From: an uncultured Psychrobacillus sp.
GTDB taxonomy: Bacteria; Bacillota; Bacilli; Bacillales_A; Planococcaceae
Direction: 5' to 3'
Assembly: GCA_934234185.1 (NCBI GenBank)
Contig: CAKQHO010000008.1
Coordinates: forward strand, 1-53,751
Length of the DNA: 53,751 nt
The notes below the pieces were generated by a model. It had not been told where the DNA came from. It ran no database searches and saw nothing but the letters and a program-made list of their open reading frames with translations. This document shows positions 23,205 through 31,059 of this stretch, one piece after another. The position numbers were made by a program, and so were the translations under genes. Position 1 is the first letter of the stretch. The number at the start of each line of letters is the position of its first letter.

Positions 23205-24467
23205 TTAAATTAATAAATCAAATAGGGTGCTATCATTGTTTACTTCTTTATAAGAAAACCCATTCTCATTCATTCTAGAAAGAAGAGAAGAATAATCTTC
23301 TTTAGCCTTCAATTCGATTCCAACTAGAGCAGGTCCGCTTTCTTTATTGTTCTTTTTGGTATATTCAAATGTAGTGATGTCATCATCAGGGCCAAGCACC
23401 GTATCTAAAAATTGACGTAAGGCACCGGCTCTTTGTGGAAAGTTAACGATAAAGTAATAAAGTAAGCCCTCATGAATCAAAGACTTCTCCTTAATTTCCT
23501 GCATTCTTCCGATATCATTATTTCCACCACTGATAATACATACTACCGTTTTTCCTTTGATTTCTTCCTTATGGAAGTCTAAGGCGGCTACCGATAGGGC
23601 GCCCGCAGGCTCTGCTATGATCGCATGCTTGTTGTATAAATCAAGGATGGTCGTGCAAACCTTCCCCTCTGGAACAAGCGAGATATCATTGACATATTTC
23701 TCGGCTATTTGATGAGTTATATTACCGACGCATTTCACTGCCGCTCCATCTACGAATTTGTCAATCTCCGCTAGTGCTATTGGCCCTTTGTTTACTAGTG
23801 CTGCCTGCATGCTTCCTGCGCCCTTAGGTTCCACTCCGATAATTTTGGTAGCCGGAGAGAGGTTTTTTATATAAGAAGAAACTCCTGCAATAAGTCCACC
23901 GCCACCCACACTTGCAAAAACATAATCTAAAGGCTCTTCGATGTCCTGCATAATTTCTACTGCCACAGTTCCTTGTCCTGCAATGATTTCGTAGTCATCA
24001 AACGGGTGAATGAATGCGTGCTTCTCTAACTCCGCACATTCTTTCGCACTTTTAGCGGAATCATCAAAGGTATCTCCAATCAAGATAATCTCTACAAATT
24101 GTCTACCAAACATTTTCACTTGATCAATCTTTTGCTTGGGAGTGGTAAGTGGCATGAAAATTTTTCCGTAAATTCCTAGGTGGGCACAGGCATAGGCGAC
24201 ACCTTGCGCATGATTGCCGGCACTGGCGCAAACTACACCGTTTTGTTTAGCAATTGCCTCAATCGATTTAATCTTATAATAAGCACCTCTTAGTTTAAAA
24301 GACCGGACATACTGTAGATCCTCTCTTTTAAAGTAAATAGAAGCATCATATTTTTCGGAAAGATAGTCGTTTTTCTGAAGTGGGGTATGGAAAACCACTT
24401 CCTTAAGTAATTGATGTGCGATCAACACATCCTCTACCTGTAAGGACTTCTCTGTTAATTGAGTCAT
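23205..24467 (-). CDS. ilvA: Threonine ammonia-lyase (threonine deaminase) IlvA
   Basis: The 420-residue PLP enzyme converts threonine to 2-oxobutanoate, the first step of isoleucine synthesis. PLP lysine is in YVRSFKLRGAYYK (near 57), ASAGNHAQGVA follows, the phosphate loop is SVGGGGLIAG, and SGGNNDIGR binds the cofactor ring. Residues 335-420 form one ACT-like regulatory domain (YYFIVNFPQRAGALRQFL, GPALVGIELK), as in the roughly 422-residue Bacillus type. ATG follows AGGAGG. It is separate from other ilv genes, and I see no T-box leader. Its 3' end has been duplicated downstream. Confidence 0.95.
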   Translation of the reverse strand: MTQLTEKSLQVEDVLIAHQLLKEVVFHTPLQKNDYLSEKYDASIYFKREDLQYVRSFKLRGAYYKIKSIEAIAKQNGVVCASAGNHAQGVAYACAHLGIYGKIFMPLTTPKQKIDQVKMFGRQFVEIILIGDTFDDSAKSAKECAELEKHAFIHPFDDYEIIAGQGTVAVEIMQDIEEPLDYVFASVGGGGLIAGVSSYIKNLSPATKIIGVEPKGAGSMQAALVNKGPIALAEIDKFVDGAAVKCVGNITHQIAEKYVNDISLVPEGKVCTTILDLYNKHAIIAEPAGALSVAALDFHKEEIKGKTVVCIISGGNNDIGRMQEIKEKSLIHEGLLYYFIVNFPQRAGALRQFLDTVLGPDDDITTFEYTKKNNKESGPALVGIELKAKEDYSSLLSRMNENGFSYKEVNNDSTLFDLLI

Positions 24468-24780
24468 AAAGCCAACCTCCTGTGTTCAAGTAATTTAATC
24501 ATTTTAGCACACTACATCAGTAAATCGCTACATTATTTTTGACGATTCTAAATTATTTAAAAATTATAAAGATGAAAGTAAAGTGGGTGGGAACAGAATG
24601 TATGTTTAATCTTAAAAATTTTTTATTGAGAAACTATTCTCTCAAATTGGTTTCACTGTCGGTTAATGTATAAAAAGTTTCCCTTATGTCTCGCTTAGGA
24701 AATTATCCATATATCCTCCCAGAAGAAAACAATCTTTGTAAGTCGCTCCTGTCATACTTGATAAATATGAACAATATTAA
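24468..24780. other. Divergent intergenic region between ilvA and the deoR-type operon
   Basis: AT-rich, no ORF. It should hold the ilvA promoter. A half-site CTTGATAAATATGAACA at 24757-24773 matches 14 of 17 bases of the operator half at 24789-24805, 32 bp away. I see no T-box or riboswitch. Confidence 0.4.
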
Positions 24781-24829
24781 TTGACTTTCTTGTTAAAAAC
24801 GAACATAATATGTTCATAGTTAACAAGAA
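24781..24829 (+). promoter_or_regulatory. Promoter with concentric operator for the acid-sugar operon
   Basis: -35 TTGACT (24781) and -10 CATAAT (24804) are spaced by 17 bp. Over them lie two palindromes with the same centre (24808): TTCTTGTTAA...TTAACAAGAA (24787-24829) and GAACATAATATGTTC (24801-24815). This is probably the operator of the adjacent DeoR-type regulator. Confidence 0.75.
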
Positions 24830-24852
24830 GCGGTTTGAAAGGAAGAATTCAC

Positions 24853-25611
24853 TTGCAACCAGCTATACGAAAAAAAAGAATTATGGAAGAACTTGCTTTG
24901 TCCGGAAAAGTCGAAATATTAGATTTAGTAAGATTGCTTGATGTTTCAGCAATGACTATAAGAAGAGACCTTGATGAGTTAGAAAAACAAAAAAAGCTTA
25001 TTCGAACACATGGGGGTGCAGCTCTTCCACAAGCTATTATTGGTGAACAAACCTATGAGGAAAAGCTATCAGCTGCTCATGCTCAAAAGCAGGAGATTGC
25101 CAGAATAGCAGCTACTCTTGTTAATGATGGGATGAGGGTATTATTGGACTCAGGAACCACTACGCTGGAAATAGCAAAGCTCTTAAAGACTAAAAATAAT
25201 TTAACGATTGTTACAAATGATATTAAAATTGCAGCGGAACTGGTTGATAGCAGGGCAGAGGTTATTTTGCTTGGCGGGAAGCTACAAAATGGAGTAGGTG
25301 CTGTTCTTGGCTCCTATGCAGAGGAGATGCTGCAGCATATCCATGTCGACATTCTTTTTTTAGGTGCACACGCTGTCCACGATAAACTAGGGATAACTTC
25401 CGCAACCTTAGAAAAGGCAATTGTAAAAAGAAAGATGATAGATGCGAGTGAAATTGTCTACTTGACGGCTGATTCACAGAAATTTGATAAGAAAGCGTTT
25501 GCTAAGATAGCTGATATAGATTCTATAACCGGAATCATCACGGATCAACTTATATCAAAAGATGTTGAAGCGGTTTATAGCGAGAGATCACCATTTATAA
25601 AGGGGGTGTGA
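24853..25611 (+). CDS. DeoR/GlpR-family transcriptional regulator
   Basis: About 252 residues. I choose TTG 24853, seven bases after AAAGGAAG, giving MQPAIRKKRIMEEL, the normal DeoR N-terminus; a TTG at 24835 precedes this site. The N-terminal winged helix has VEILDLVRLLDVSAMTIRRD and LIRTHGGA (DeoR signature). The C-terminal sensor domain has LLDSGTTTLEIAKLL, TIVTNDIKIAAEL, LLGGKLQ and ADSQKFDKKAF, which bind sugar phosphates. It overlaps the kinase gene by four bases, so it is the operon's regulator, probably a repressor relieved by a pathway phosphate. Confidence 0.88.
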   Translation: MQPAIRKKRIMEELALSGKVEILDLVRLLDVSAMTIRRDLDELEKQKKLIRTHGGAALPQAIIGEQTYEEKLSAAHAQKQEIARIAATLVNDGMRVLLDSGTTTLEIAKLLKTKNNLTIVTNDIKIAAELVDSRAEVILLGGKLQNGVGAVLGSYAEEMLQHIHVDILFLGAHAVHDKLGITSATLEKAIVKRKMIDASEIVYLTADSQKFDKKAFAKIADIDSITGIITDQLISKDVEAVYSERSPFIKGV

Positions 25612-26921
25612 GTGTGAAGGTAGGAATAATAGCAGATGATTTAACAGGGGCAAATGCGACAGGTGTTCGATTGGCAAATAGTGGCTTTAAAAGTGCGACT
25701 GTAGTGTTCGGCGGAGAGGTGCCTGACTCTAACCATTTTACATCCATCAATATTGATACAGATAGCCGTTACTGTTCGTCAAAGGATGCTGAAAATAGAG
25801 TATTAGAAGCTTATCAGAAGCTCTCCAACTGGGGAGCGGATGTTATCGGAAAACGAATTGACAGCACTGTTAGAGGAAATTTAGGAGTGGAGACCGATAT
25901 TTTACTAAATGCCATGGGGAAGAACAGTATTGCAGTAGTGGTTGCTTCATATCCTGATTCAGGACGAGTGGTTTCTGGAGGTTATTTATTAGTAGAGGGT
26001 GTACCTGTAGAGGCAACGGACGTTGCAAAAGATCCGATGAACCCAATTACTAAATCCCATGTTCCTACGATTATGCAGGAGCAAAGTAAGCTTCCAGTTT
26101 CACATATCGGTTTAGGTAATGTGTTGAAGGGTAAATCTTCCATCCTGGACGAATTAACAAAGCAGGTTACTGCTGGCAACAGAATTATTGTTGTAGATGC
26201 TGTTACAAATGAGGAAATTGAGCATATTGCAGAGGCGATGTCTGAGATTAAGGAATATGAATTTGTTCCAGTAGACCCAGGTCCATTATCAGCAGCCTAT
26301 GGAAGAGTGATGGCCCATCAGCACATTCAAACGAATAAAATAATCGTCACTGTTGGTAGCATTACTCCGCTCACCGGTAGACAGCTAAACTATTTAATAG
26401 ATAAGAAGAATGTGAAGCCGGTATATGTAAAGGCTGCTGCTTTAGCGTCCATTTCCTCCACCTGGGAAGAGGAAATAGAGCGGGCAACGAAAGAAGCTTT
26501 GCAGCGGTTAGACGAGGAAGAAATACTTATAATAACAACTTACTCCCCCGGTACGGAAAAGCTAAATCTTTCGGAAATAGCTTTACGAGAGGGAGTGACC
26601 GAGGAAAAGCTGGCAAAGCAATTGACTCAAGGTCTAGCTTCGGTAACAAATCAGGTCATTCAGCAAACAAACTATAAAATTGATGGAACCTTCTCAAGTG
26701 GAGGAGATGTTACTGCAGCCCTTTGTGCAGTAAGCAATGCCACAGCTATCGCGCTTCAAGACGAGGTGCTACCGTTGGCTGCTTATGGACATTTCATAGG
26801 AGGAACGTTAGACGGGATTGCTGTTATTACCAAAGGTGGAATGGTGGGAGACAAGTATTCTATCTACAAATGTGTAAGATTCTTAACTAATCAAACTGAA
26901 GAGGAAGTGCATATACGATGA
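25608..26921 (+). CDS. dtnK: Four-carbon acid sugar kinase (D-threonate kinase type, DUF1537)
   Basis: The 437-residue kinase phosphorylates a four-carbon sugar acid at the 4-hydroxyl. The N-terminal substrate domain has GIIADDLTGANATGVRLA, KRIDSTVRGNLGVE and VVASYPDSGRVV. The C-terminal nucleotide domain has TVGSITPLTGRQLNYL, ITTYSPGTEK and DGTFSSGGDVTAAL. GTG start inside the regulator's stop; ATGA overlap with the next gene. Pairing with a PdxA2 homologue points to the DtnK/D-threonate route rather than LtnD/OtnC routes, as described for sugar-acid catabolism. D-threonate versus D-erythronate cannot be told from sequence. Confidence 0.85.
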   Translation: MSVKVGIIADDLTGANATGVRLANSGFKSATVVFGGEVPDSNHFTSINIDTDSRYCSSKDAENRVLEAYQKLSNWGADVIGKRIDSTVRGNLGVETDILLNAMGKNSIAVVVASYPDSGRVVSGGYLLVEGVPVEATDVAKDPMNPITKSHVPTIMQEQSKLPVSHIGLGNVLKGKSSILDELTKQVTAGNRIIVVDAVTNEEIEHIAEAMSEIKEYEFVPVDPGPLSAAYGRVMAHQHIQTNKIIVTVGSITPLTGRQLNYLIDKKNVKPVYVKAAALASISSTWEEEIERATKEALQRLDEEEILIITTYSPGTEKLNLSEIALREGVTEEKLAKQLTQGLASVTNQVIQQTNYKIDGTFSSGGDVTAALCAVSNATAIALQDEVLPLAAYGHFIGGTLDGIAVITKGGMVGDKYSIYKCVRFLTNQTEEEVHIR

Positions 26922-27928
26922 CAATCAGAGAAATTATTGCTATCCCAATGGGAGATGCTGCAGGAATTGGACCGGAGATCACGGTTAAATCTTTAGCAAA
27001 AGAAGAAATTTATGCAATGTGTAAGCCACTAGTTATTGGCGATGCAAAAATTATTAAGAAGGCAATCGAGGTAACGGAAGTTCCATTAAAAGTAAATGTA
27101 GTAGGTTCTCCTTCAGAAGGAAAGTATGAATTTGGAGCAATTGATGTCATTGATTTAGACAATATTGATCTTGACACATTTGAACCAGGTCAGGTATCCG
27201 CTCAAAACGGTAAAGCATCCTTTGCTTATATTAAACATTCTGTGGAACTTGCGATGGCTGGAGAAGTAAAAGCACTTGCTACTACACCTATCAACAAAGA
27301 ATCTTTAAAAGCAGGAGAGGTTCCGTATATCGGACATACAGAGATGCTGGAAGATTTAGGCGGGGCACCGGATCCGCTTACCATGTTCCAGGTAAATGGT
27401 TTACGTATTTTCTTCTTAACTCGTCACGTTTCTGTTGCAGAAGCTATTACGCAAATGACGAAGGAAAGAGTACATGATTACTTAATTCGCTGTGATAAGG
27501 CTCTTCAACGTTTGGGAGTAGAGAGCAGAAAGCTAGCGGTAGCTGGACTTAATCCTCACTCAGGTGAAGGCGGCTTGTTCGGGATGGAAGAAGTAGAAGA
27601 AATCAAACCCGGCGTTGAGCTTGCAAAAGCAGATGGCATTGATGCATATGGACCAGTACCTGCTGATTCAGTGTTCTTCCAAGCGTTACATGGAAAATAT
27701 GATGCTGTGCTTTCCTTATATCATGACCAAGGACATATCGCTGCGAAAATGACTGACTTCCATCGTACCATCTCTATCACGAATGGCTTACCGTTCCTTA
27801 GAACCTCAGTAGACCATGGCACTGCATTTGATATTGCGTGGAAAAACATAGCGTCAGAGGTAAGCATGTATGAATGCATTAAGCTAGCTGCAGAATATGC
27901 ACCTAAATTTACAAGAGAATCGCTTTAA
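26918..27928 (+). CDS. pdxA2: PdxA2-type 4-phospho-D-threonate 3-dehydrogenase
   Basis: The 336-residue PdxA-family oxidoreductase has IPMGDAAGIGPEITVKSLA at the start, TTPINKESL, and the metal histidines in YIGHTEML, GLNPHSGEGGLFG and LYHDQGHIAAK. In this context it oxidises 4-phospho-threonate, which decarboxylates to dihydroxyacetone phosphate, rather than the 4-phosphohydroxy-threonine of vitamin B6 synthesis. The evidence for that is the directly coupled kinase (ATGA overlap) and the absence of pdx genes. A hairpin separates it from the permease. Confidence 0.86.
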   Translation: MTIREIIAIPMGDAAGIGPEITVKSLAKEEIYAMCKPLVIGDAKIIKKAIEVTEVPLKVNVVGSPSEGKYEFGAIDVIDLDNIDLDTFEPGQVSAQNGKASFAYIKHSVELAMAGEVKALATTPINKESLKAGEVPYIGHTEMLEDLGGAPDPLTMFQVNGLRIFFLTRHVSVAEAITQMTKERVHDYLIRCDKALQRLGVESRKLAVAGLNPHSGEGGLFGMEEVEEIKPGVELAKADGIDAYGPVPADSVFFQALHGKYDAVLSLYHDQGHIAAKMTDFHRTISITNGLPFLRTSVDHGTAFDIAWKNIASEVSMYECIKLAAEYAPKFTRESL

Positions 27929-27940
27929 GCTTGGTTATAT

Positions 27941-27972
27941 TAGAAAAGGGCATCGTCCCTTTTCTATTTAAT
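27941..27972 (+). terminator. Hairpin between pdxA2 and the permease gene
   Basis: A perfect 10-bp stem (TAGAAAAGGG / CCCTTTTCTA), 6-nt loop, weak ATTTAATAT tail. It could be a partial terminator or an mRNA-processing hairpin that lowers permease expression. Confidence 0.55.
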
Positions 27973-27997
27973 ATAATTCATTGAAAGGGGTTTCAAT

Positions 27998-29374
27998 ATG
28001 AGTTTAGAAATGCAAATGGTTTTAGGTTTAGTCATTGGTATTGCTGTGTTAATTTTATTAGTTTTAAAAACGAAGATTCATGCCTTTTTAGCACTTATCA
28101 TTGCAGCGTCCATAACTGGCCTTGTTGGTGGGATGGAGCCATTAAAGGTAGTAGACTCTATATCCTCTGGTTTTGGTAGCACCCTTGCATCTATTGGGAT
28201 TGTAGTTGGTTTTGGGGTTATGATGGGAAGAATTTTAGAAGTAACTGGCGCTGCAGAAAAATTAGCATATTCTTTAATTCGTTTAATTGGAAAGAAAAAA
28301 GAAGAGTGGGCAATGGCAATTGCCGGATACATAGTTTCTATTCCTATTTTTGTAGATTCTGCTTTTGTTATCTTAAATCCGCTTATAAAATCTTTATCTC
28401 GTAAGACAGGTAAATCAGTTGTTACATTGGGAATTGCACTTGCAATTGGACTGGCTGCTACTCATCACGCAGTACCACCTACTCCAGGTCCATTAGGGGT
28501 GGCAGGTATCTTTGGGGTAGATATTGGTCAAATGATTTTCTGGGGATTGATCTTTTCAATTCCGATTATTATTGTCGGGGTACTTTATGCACAATGGATT
28601 GGCAAAAGAATTTATCAAGTTCCTGAAGAAGATGGAGAGGGCTTTGTACGCGGAGAATATTCTGACAATGTATACAAAGACTTTTTGGCTTCCTCTGCAG
28701 AAAGAGAAAAAGAGCTGCCAAGCTTGTTCTTATCCTTGTTACCAATTCTGCTTCCAATTATCTTAATATTCTTAAATACTACTATAGATGCAGCTGGACT
28801 TTCTGGTGGAGTATGGGATTATATCATTTTCCTAGGTAAGCCTATTATCGCGCTTGCTATTGGGTTGGTAGCAGCTATTTACGGATTAGCGAACCATATG
28901 AAAAAAGAAGAGGCACTAGGACGAATGGAAGAGGGAATGACAACTGCTGGTATCATTCTGTTAGTAACTGGTGCCGGTGGAGCTTTAGGAACTGTTTTGC
29001 GTGATAGTGGTACTGGCGATTATCTTGCAGAAATTATTGCGGATTTACCGCTTCCAGCCGTATTAATTCCATTCTTTATTGCTTCGATTGTTCGCTTGAT
29101 ACAAGGTAGTGGAACAGTTGCAATGATGACAGCTGCTGCCATTTCTGCACCTATTCTGATAAATATGGACGTAAATATGGCATTAGCTGCACAAGCTGCT
29201 GCTCTTGGTGCGATGCTATTCTCTTACTTCAATGATTCGTTATTCTGGGTAGTTAATAGAATGCTAGGAATTACTAAGCTGAAGGAACAAATATTAGTAT
29301 GGTCTATACCGACAACAATCGCTTGGGGAACTGCCCTCGTAATGATTGTTATTGCAAATGCGATTGTTGGATAA
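27998..29374 (+). CDS. GntP-family gluconate/sugar-acid:H+ symporter
   Basis: The 458-residue protein has about 12-14 membrane helices and follows AAAGGGG. GntP hallmarks are ASIGIVVGFGVMMGRILE near 63-80, IPIFVDSAFVILNPL near 113, HHAVPPTPGPLGVAG near 153, TAGIILLVTGAGGALG and QGSGTVAMMTAA. It is last in the operon behind the kinase and dehydrogenase, so the likely cargo is D-threonate or D-erythronate, not gluconate. It is followed by a terminator. Confidence 0.9.
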   Translation: MSLEMQMVLGLVIGIAVLILLVLKTKIHAFLALIIAASITGLVGGMEPLKVVDSISSGFGSTLASIGIVVGFGVMMGRILEVTGAAEKLAYSLIRLIGKKKEEWAMAIAGYIVSIPIFVDSAFVILNPLIKSLSRKTGKSVVTLGIALAIGLAATHHAVPPTPGPLGVAGIFGVDIGQMIFWGLIFSIPIIIVGVLYAQWIGKRIYQVPEEDGEGFVRGEYSDNVYKDFLASSAEREKELPSLFLSLLPILLPIILIFLNTTIDAAGLSGGVWDYIIFLGKPIIALAIGLVAAIYGLANHMKKEEALGRMEEGMTTAGIILLVTGAGGALGTVLRDSGTGDYLAEIIADLPLPAVLIPFFIASIVRLIQGSGTVAMMTAAAISAPILINMDVNMALAAQAAALGAMLFSYFNDSLFWVVNRMLGITKLKEQILVWSIPTTIAWGTALVMIVIANAIVG

Positions 29375-29390
29375 ATAAAATATTAGTGGA

Positions 29391-29417
29391 AAAGGCTGCT
29401 TTTAAGCAGTCTTTTTC
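29391..29417 (+). terminator. Terminator of the acid-sugar operon
   Basis: GGCTGC/GCAGTC stem (one wobble) extended by A/T pairs, then TTTTT. Confidence 0.75.
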
Positions 29418-29882
29418 TAATTGTATTTATTTATAATTAGAAGGGGTGTTGAAAATAGATACATCTGAAAGTTGGATTTTTCTTTCTTTACTATTAGAAT
29501 GGAAAGCAGTGTTTTTTGTAGAAGATGTTGCTAAATTAACTGGAGAATTTAATAGAAGCATATTATTAGCAGGAGTCTGCGTTTTTAGGAAGAGGAAAAT
29601 TGTTTGGGGATAAATATCATTACATACGAGTTGATTAACGTAATAGGCTCTTTTGTTTATCAACTCGTGTGAGTGGCTTTATTTCTAGCTCTATATGAAT
29701 AAGTTGTTCGAGGCAGTATTATCAAAGATAGGAACGAATTGGTCTTAAAGTTCAAATTCGTTTTTGCGTTCTTTTTTAAAGTGACCGTAGAGTTTATATT
29801 GTTTTTTGAATTTTTTAACTTATCATTTAGGTATTAAGTTATAATATAGATAATTATTTCACGAGGATAAGGGGAGATTTTA
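29418..29882. other. Intergenic region with a small ORF and an inverted repeat
   Basis: TTG 29449 to TAA 29613 could encode 54 residues (LKIDTSESWIFLSLLLEWKA...), but AAGGGG lies too close for a good start; it may be a remnant. A 10-bp perfect inverted repeat, ACGAGTTGAT (29626-29635) with ATCAACTCGT (29659-29668), follows without a T run. TATAAT near 29840 probably belongs to the next gene's promoter. Confidence 0.35.
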
Positions 29883-30362
29883 TTGTCAAACAAAGCTATT
29901 GGTAAGATGGAAATAAAGGAACTAAATGAAGTCAAATTAGTCGGATTCCGTGTTTTCTGTGAAGGGGATCAATATCAAGAGGAAATACCACAGGCAGCAG
30001 CTTTGCTGAAGAATAGAGTCTCTGAAATTAAGAACATATTAAATGATGGTAGACAAGTGGGTGCATTTATTGTTGATGCCCCATCAGACGATTTAGATGG
30101 ATACTGGGTTTGTGTGCAAGTGTCTGAATATGGTGATATCCCGGACGATATGGTGACTCTTACAGTGCCTCCACAAAAGTATGCGACTATCATGCACAAT
30201 GGTGCAAACCATTTCATCATGAACAGTTATGAGAAATTGCATCACTGGATTGCGGACAATCATTTTAGGCGTGCAGACCAAAGCTGGAATTTAGAGTTTT
30301 ATCAGCGAATAGTAAATACACCGGAAGATGTATTAGTAGAGTTATATGATTCTATTTATTAA
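29883..30362 (+). CDS. GyrI-like / effector-binding domain protein
   Basis: The 159-residue soluble protein starts at TTG 29883 behind AAGGGGAG. It has the SHS2-repeat layout of AraC effector-binding/GyrI-like proteins: MEIKELNEVKLVGFRVFCEG at the start, DDLDGYWVCVQVSEYGDIPD in the middle, VPPQKYATIMHNG, then YEKLHHWIADNHFRR and NLEFYQRIVNTPEDVLVELY at the end. Such domains bind cationic or drug-like small molecules. There is no DNA-binding domain, so it is a stand-alone binder. Confidence 0.78.
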   Translation: MSNKAIGKMEIKELNEVKLVGFRVFCEGDQYQEEIPQAAALLKNRVSEIKNILNDGRQVGAFIVDAPSDDLDGYWVCVQVSEYGDIPDDMVTLTVPPQKYATIMHNGANHFIMNSYEKLHHWIADNHFRRADQSWNLEFYQRIVNTPEDVLVELYDSIY

Positions 30363-30374
30363 TGGATTTACGCC

Positions 30375-30422
30375 TGGTGAGGGATGAAAGAAAACCCCCA
30401 CCAATCAAAGTTTCACATTATT
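30375..30422 (+). repeat. Dispersed hairpin repeat, copy 1
   Basis: GGTGAGGG...CCCCCACC forms a hairpin around GATGAAAGAAAA and runs into CCAATCAAAGTTTCACATTA. The CAATCAAAGTTTCAC core recurs at 44921-44935 and inverted at 46632-46646. Confidence 0.6.
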
Positions 30423-30431
30423 TGACACGTA

Positions 30432-30749
30432 TTGGTAATAATTGAGCTAAAAGGCAGTCTAGTTAATAAGAAGGATTATAAAAAATGGGAGAGAAAGGAT
30501 GTAAACAATAGGGGGACTTTAAATTTTTATATGTCTCTTGGTACATTAGGACTTCTCATTATTGTAGTAGGGTTATTCAAATTTGTTGAAACCTTCGGTG
30601 GTGATTCTATATATGTATTGTTAGGTTTTCCTTTAACAATGAGTTACTTAAATTACCTTGAAGGGGCTGGTATAAGTAAAAAGGTATTATGGATTAAATC
30701 TATCCTAGCCCTATCTTTGCTGGTTATGATTTACATCTTCTTAAATTGA
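30432..30749 (+). CDS. Small membrane protein, start uncertain
   Basis: The protein has up to 105 residues: a charged N-terminus (NKKDYKKWERKDVNNRG), then hydrophobic segments near 36-53, 60-76 and 85-103. The only in-frame start before the charged segment is TTG 30432, without a clear ribosome binding site. AAAAGG stands before GTT (30471), which may be a mutated start. ATG 30531 would remove the charged part. The family is not recognised, and it may be decaying. Confidence 0.45.
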   Translation: MVIIELKGSLVNKKDYKKWERKDVNNRGTLNFYMSLGTLGLLIIVVGLFKFVETFGGDSIYVLLGFPLTMSYLNYLEGAGISKKVLWIKSILALSLLVMIYIFLN

Positions 30750-31059
30750 ACTAAAAGATATCAAGTATAGGGGAGAAACTGAAAAAAGAAGAAAAATTGT
30801 TCTTAACATTAGTTTCGTATTTTATTTAATCTTTACATGCTTGTTGATTCGATAGGATTTGGAATTTGGAAAACAGAGTTTGTTCAAAGACTGCTTAGAT
30901 AGAACCGTAATAATTTAGCGATTGATACTTTAATATTAATAAAATGGAATAAATGGTAATTGTGACAATTAATGGAAACTAATATTAAGGATCAACTTGG
31001 ATTTGTCAGCTTGTCGAGAAAGGGCTGCTTTCTTTTGATACTAAGTTAAGGGATTGTCT
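30748..31059 (+). other. Eroded stretch with a possible VanZ-like fossil
   Basis: From 30748 one frame reads ELKDIKYRGETEKRRKIVLN then SFVFYLIFTCLLIR. A one-base shift continues SIGFGIWKTEFVQRLLR to 30902. This looks like the first helix of a VanZ-type protein that has lost its start and its remainder. GAAAG/CTTTC (about 31018-31034) with a T-rich tail may be a terminator. No intact gene is present. Confidence 0.3.

Noticed and set aside
24468..24780. T-box riboswitch upstream of ilvA
   Set aside because: No T-box consensus, specifier stem or antiterminator/terminator pair could be found on the minus strand.
26918..27928. PdxA of vitamin B6 biosynthesis
   Set aside because: It is coupled to a DUF1537 kinase and a GntP permease with no pdx genes nearby, so the PdxA2 catabolic role fits better.
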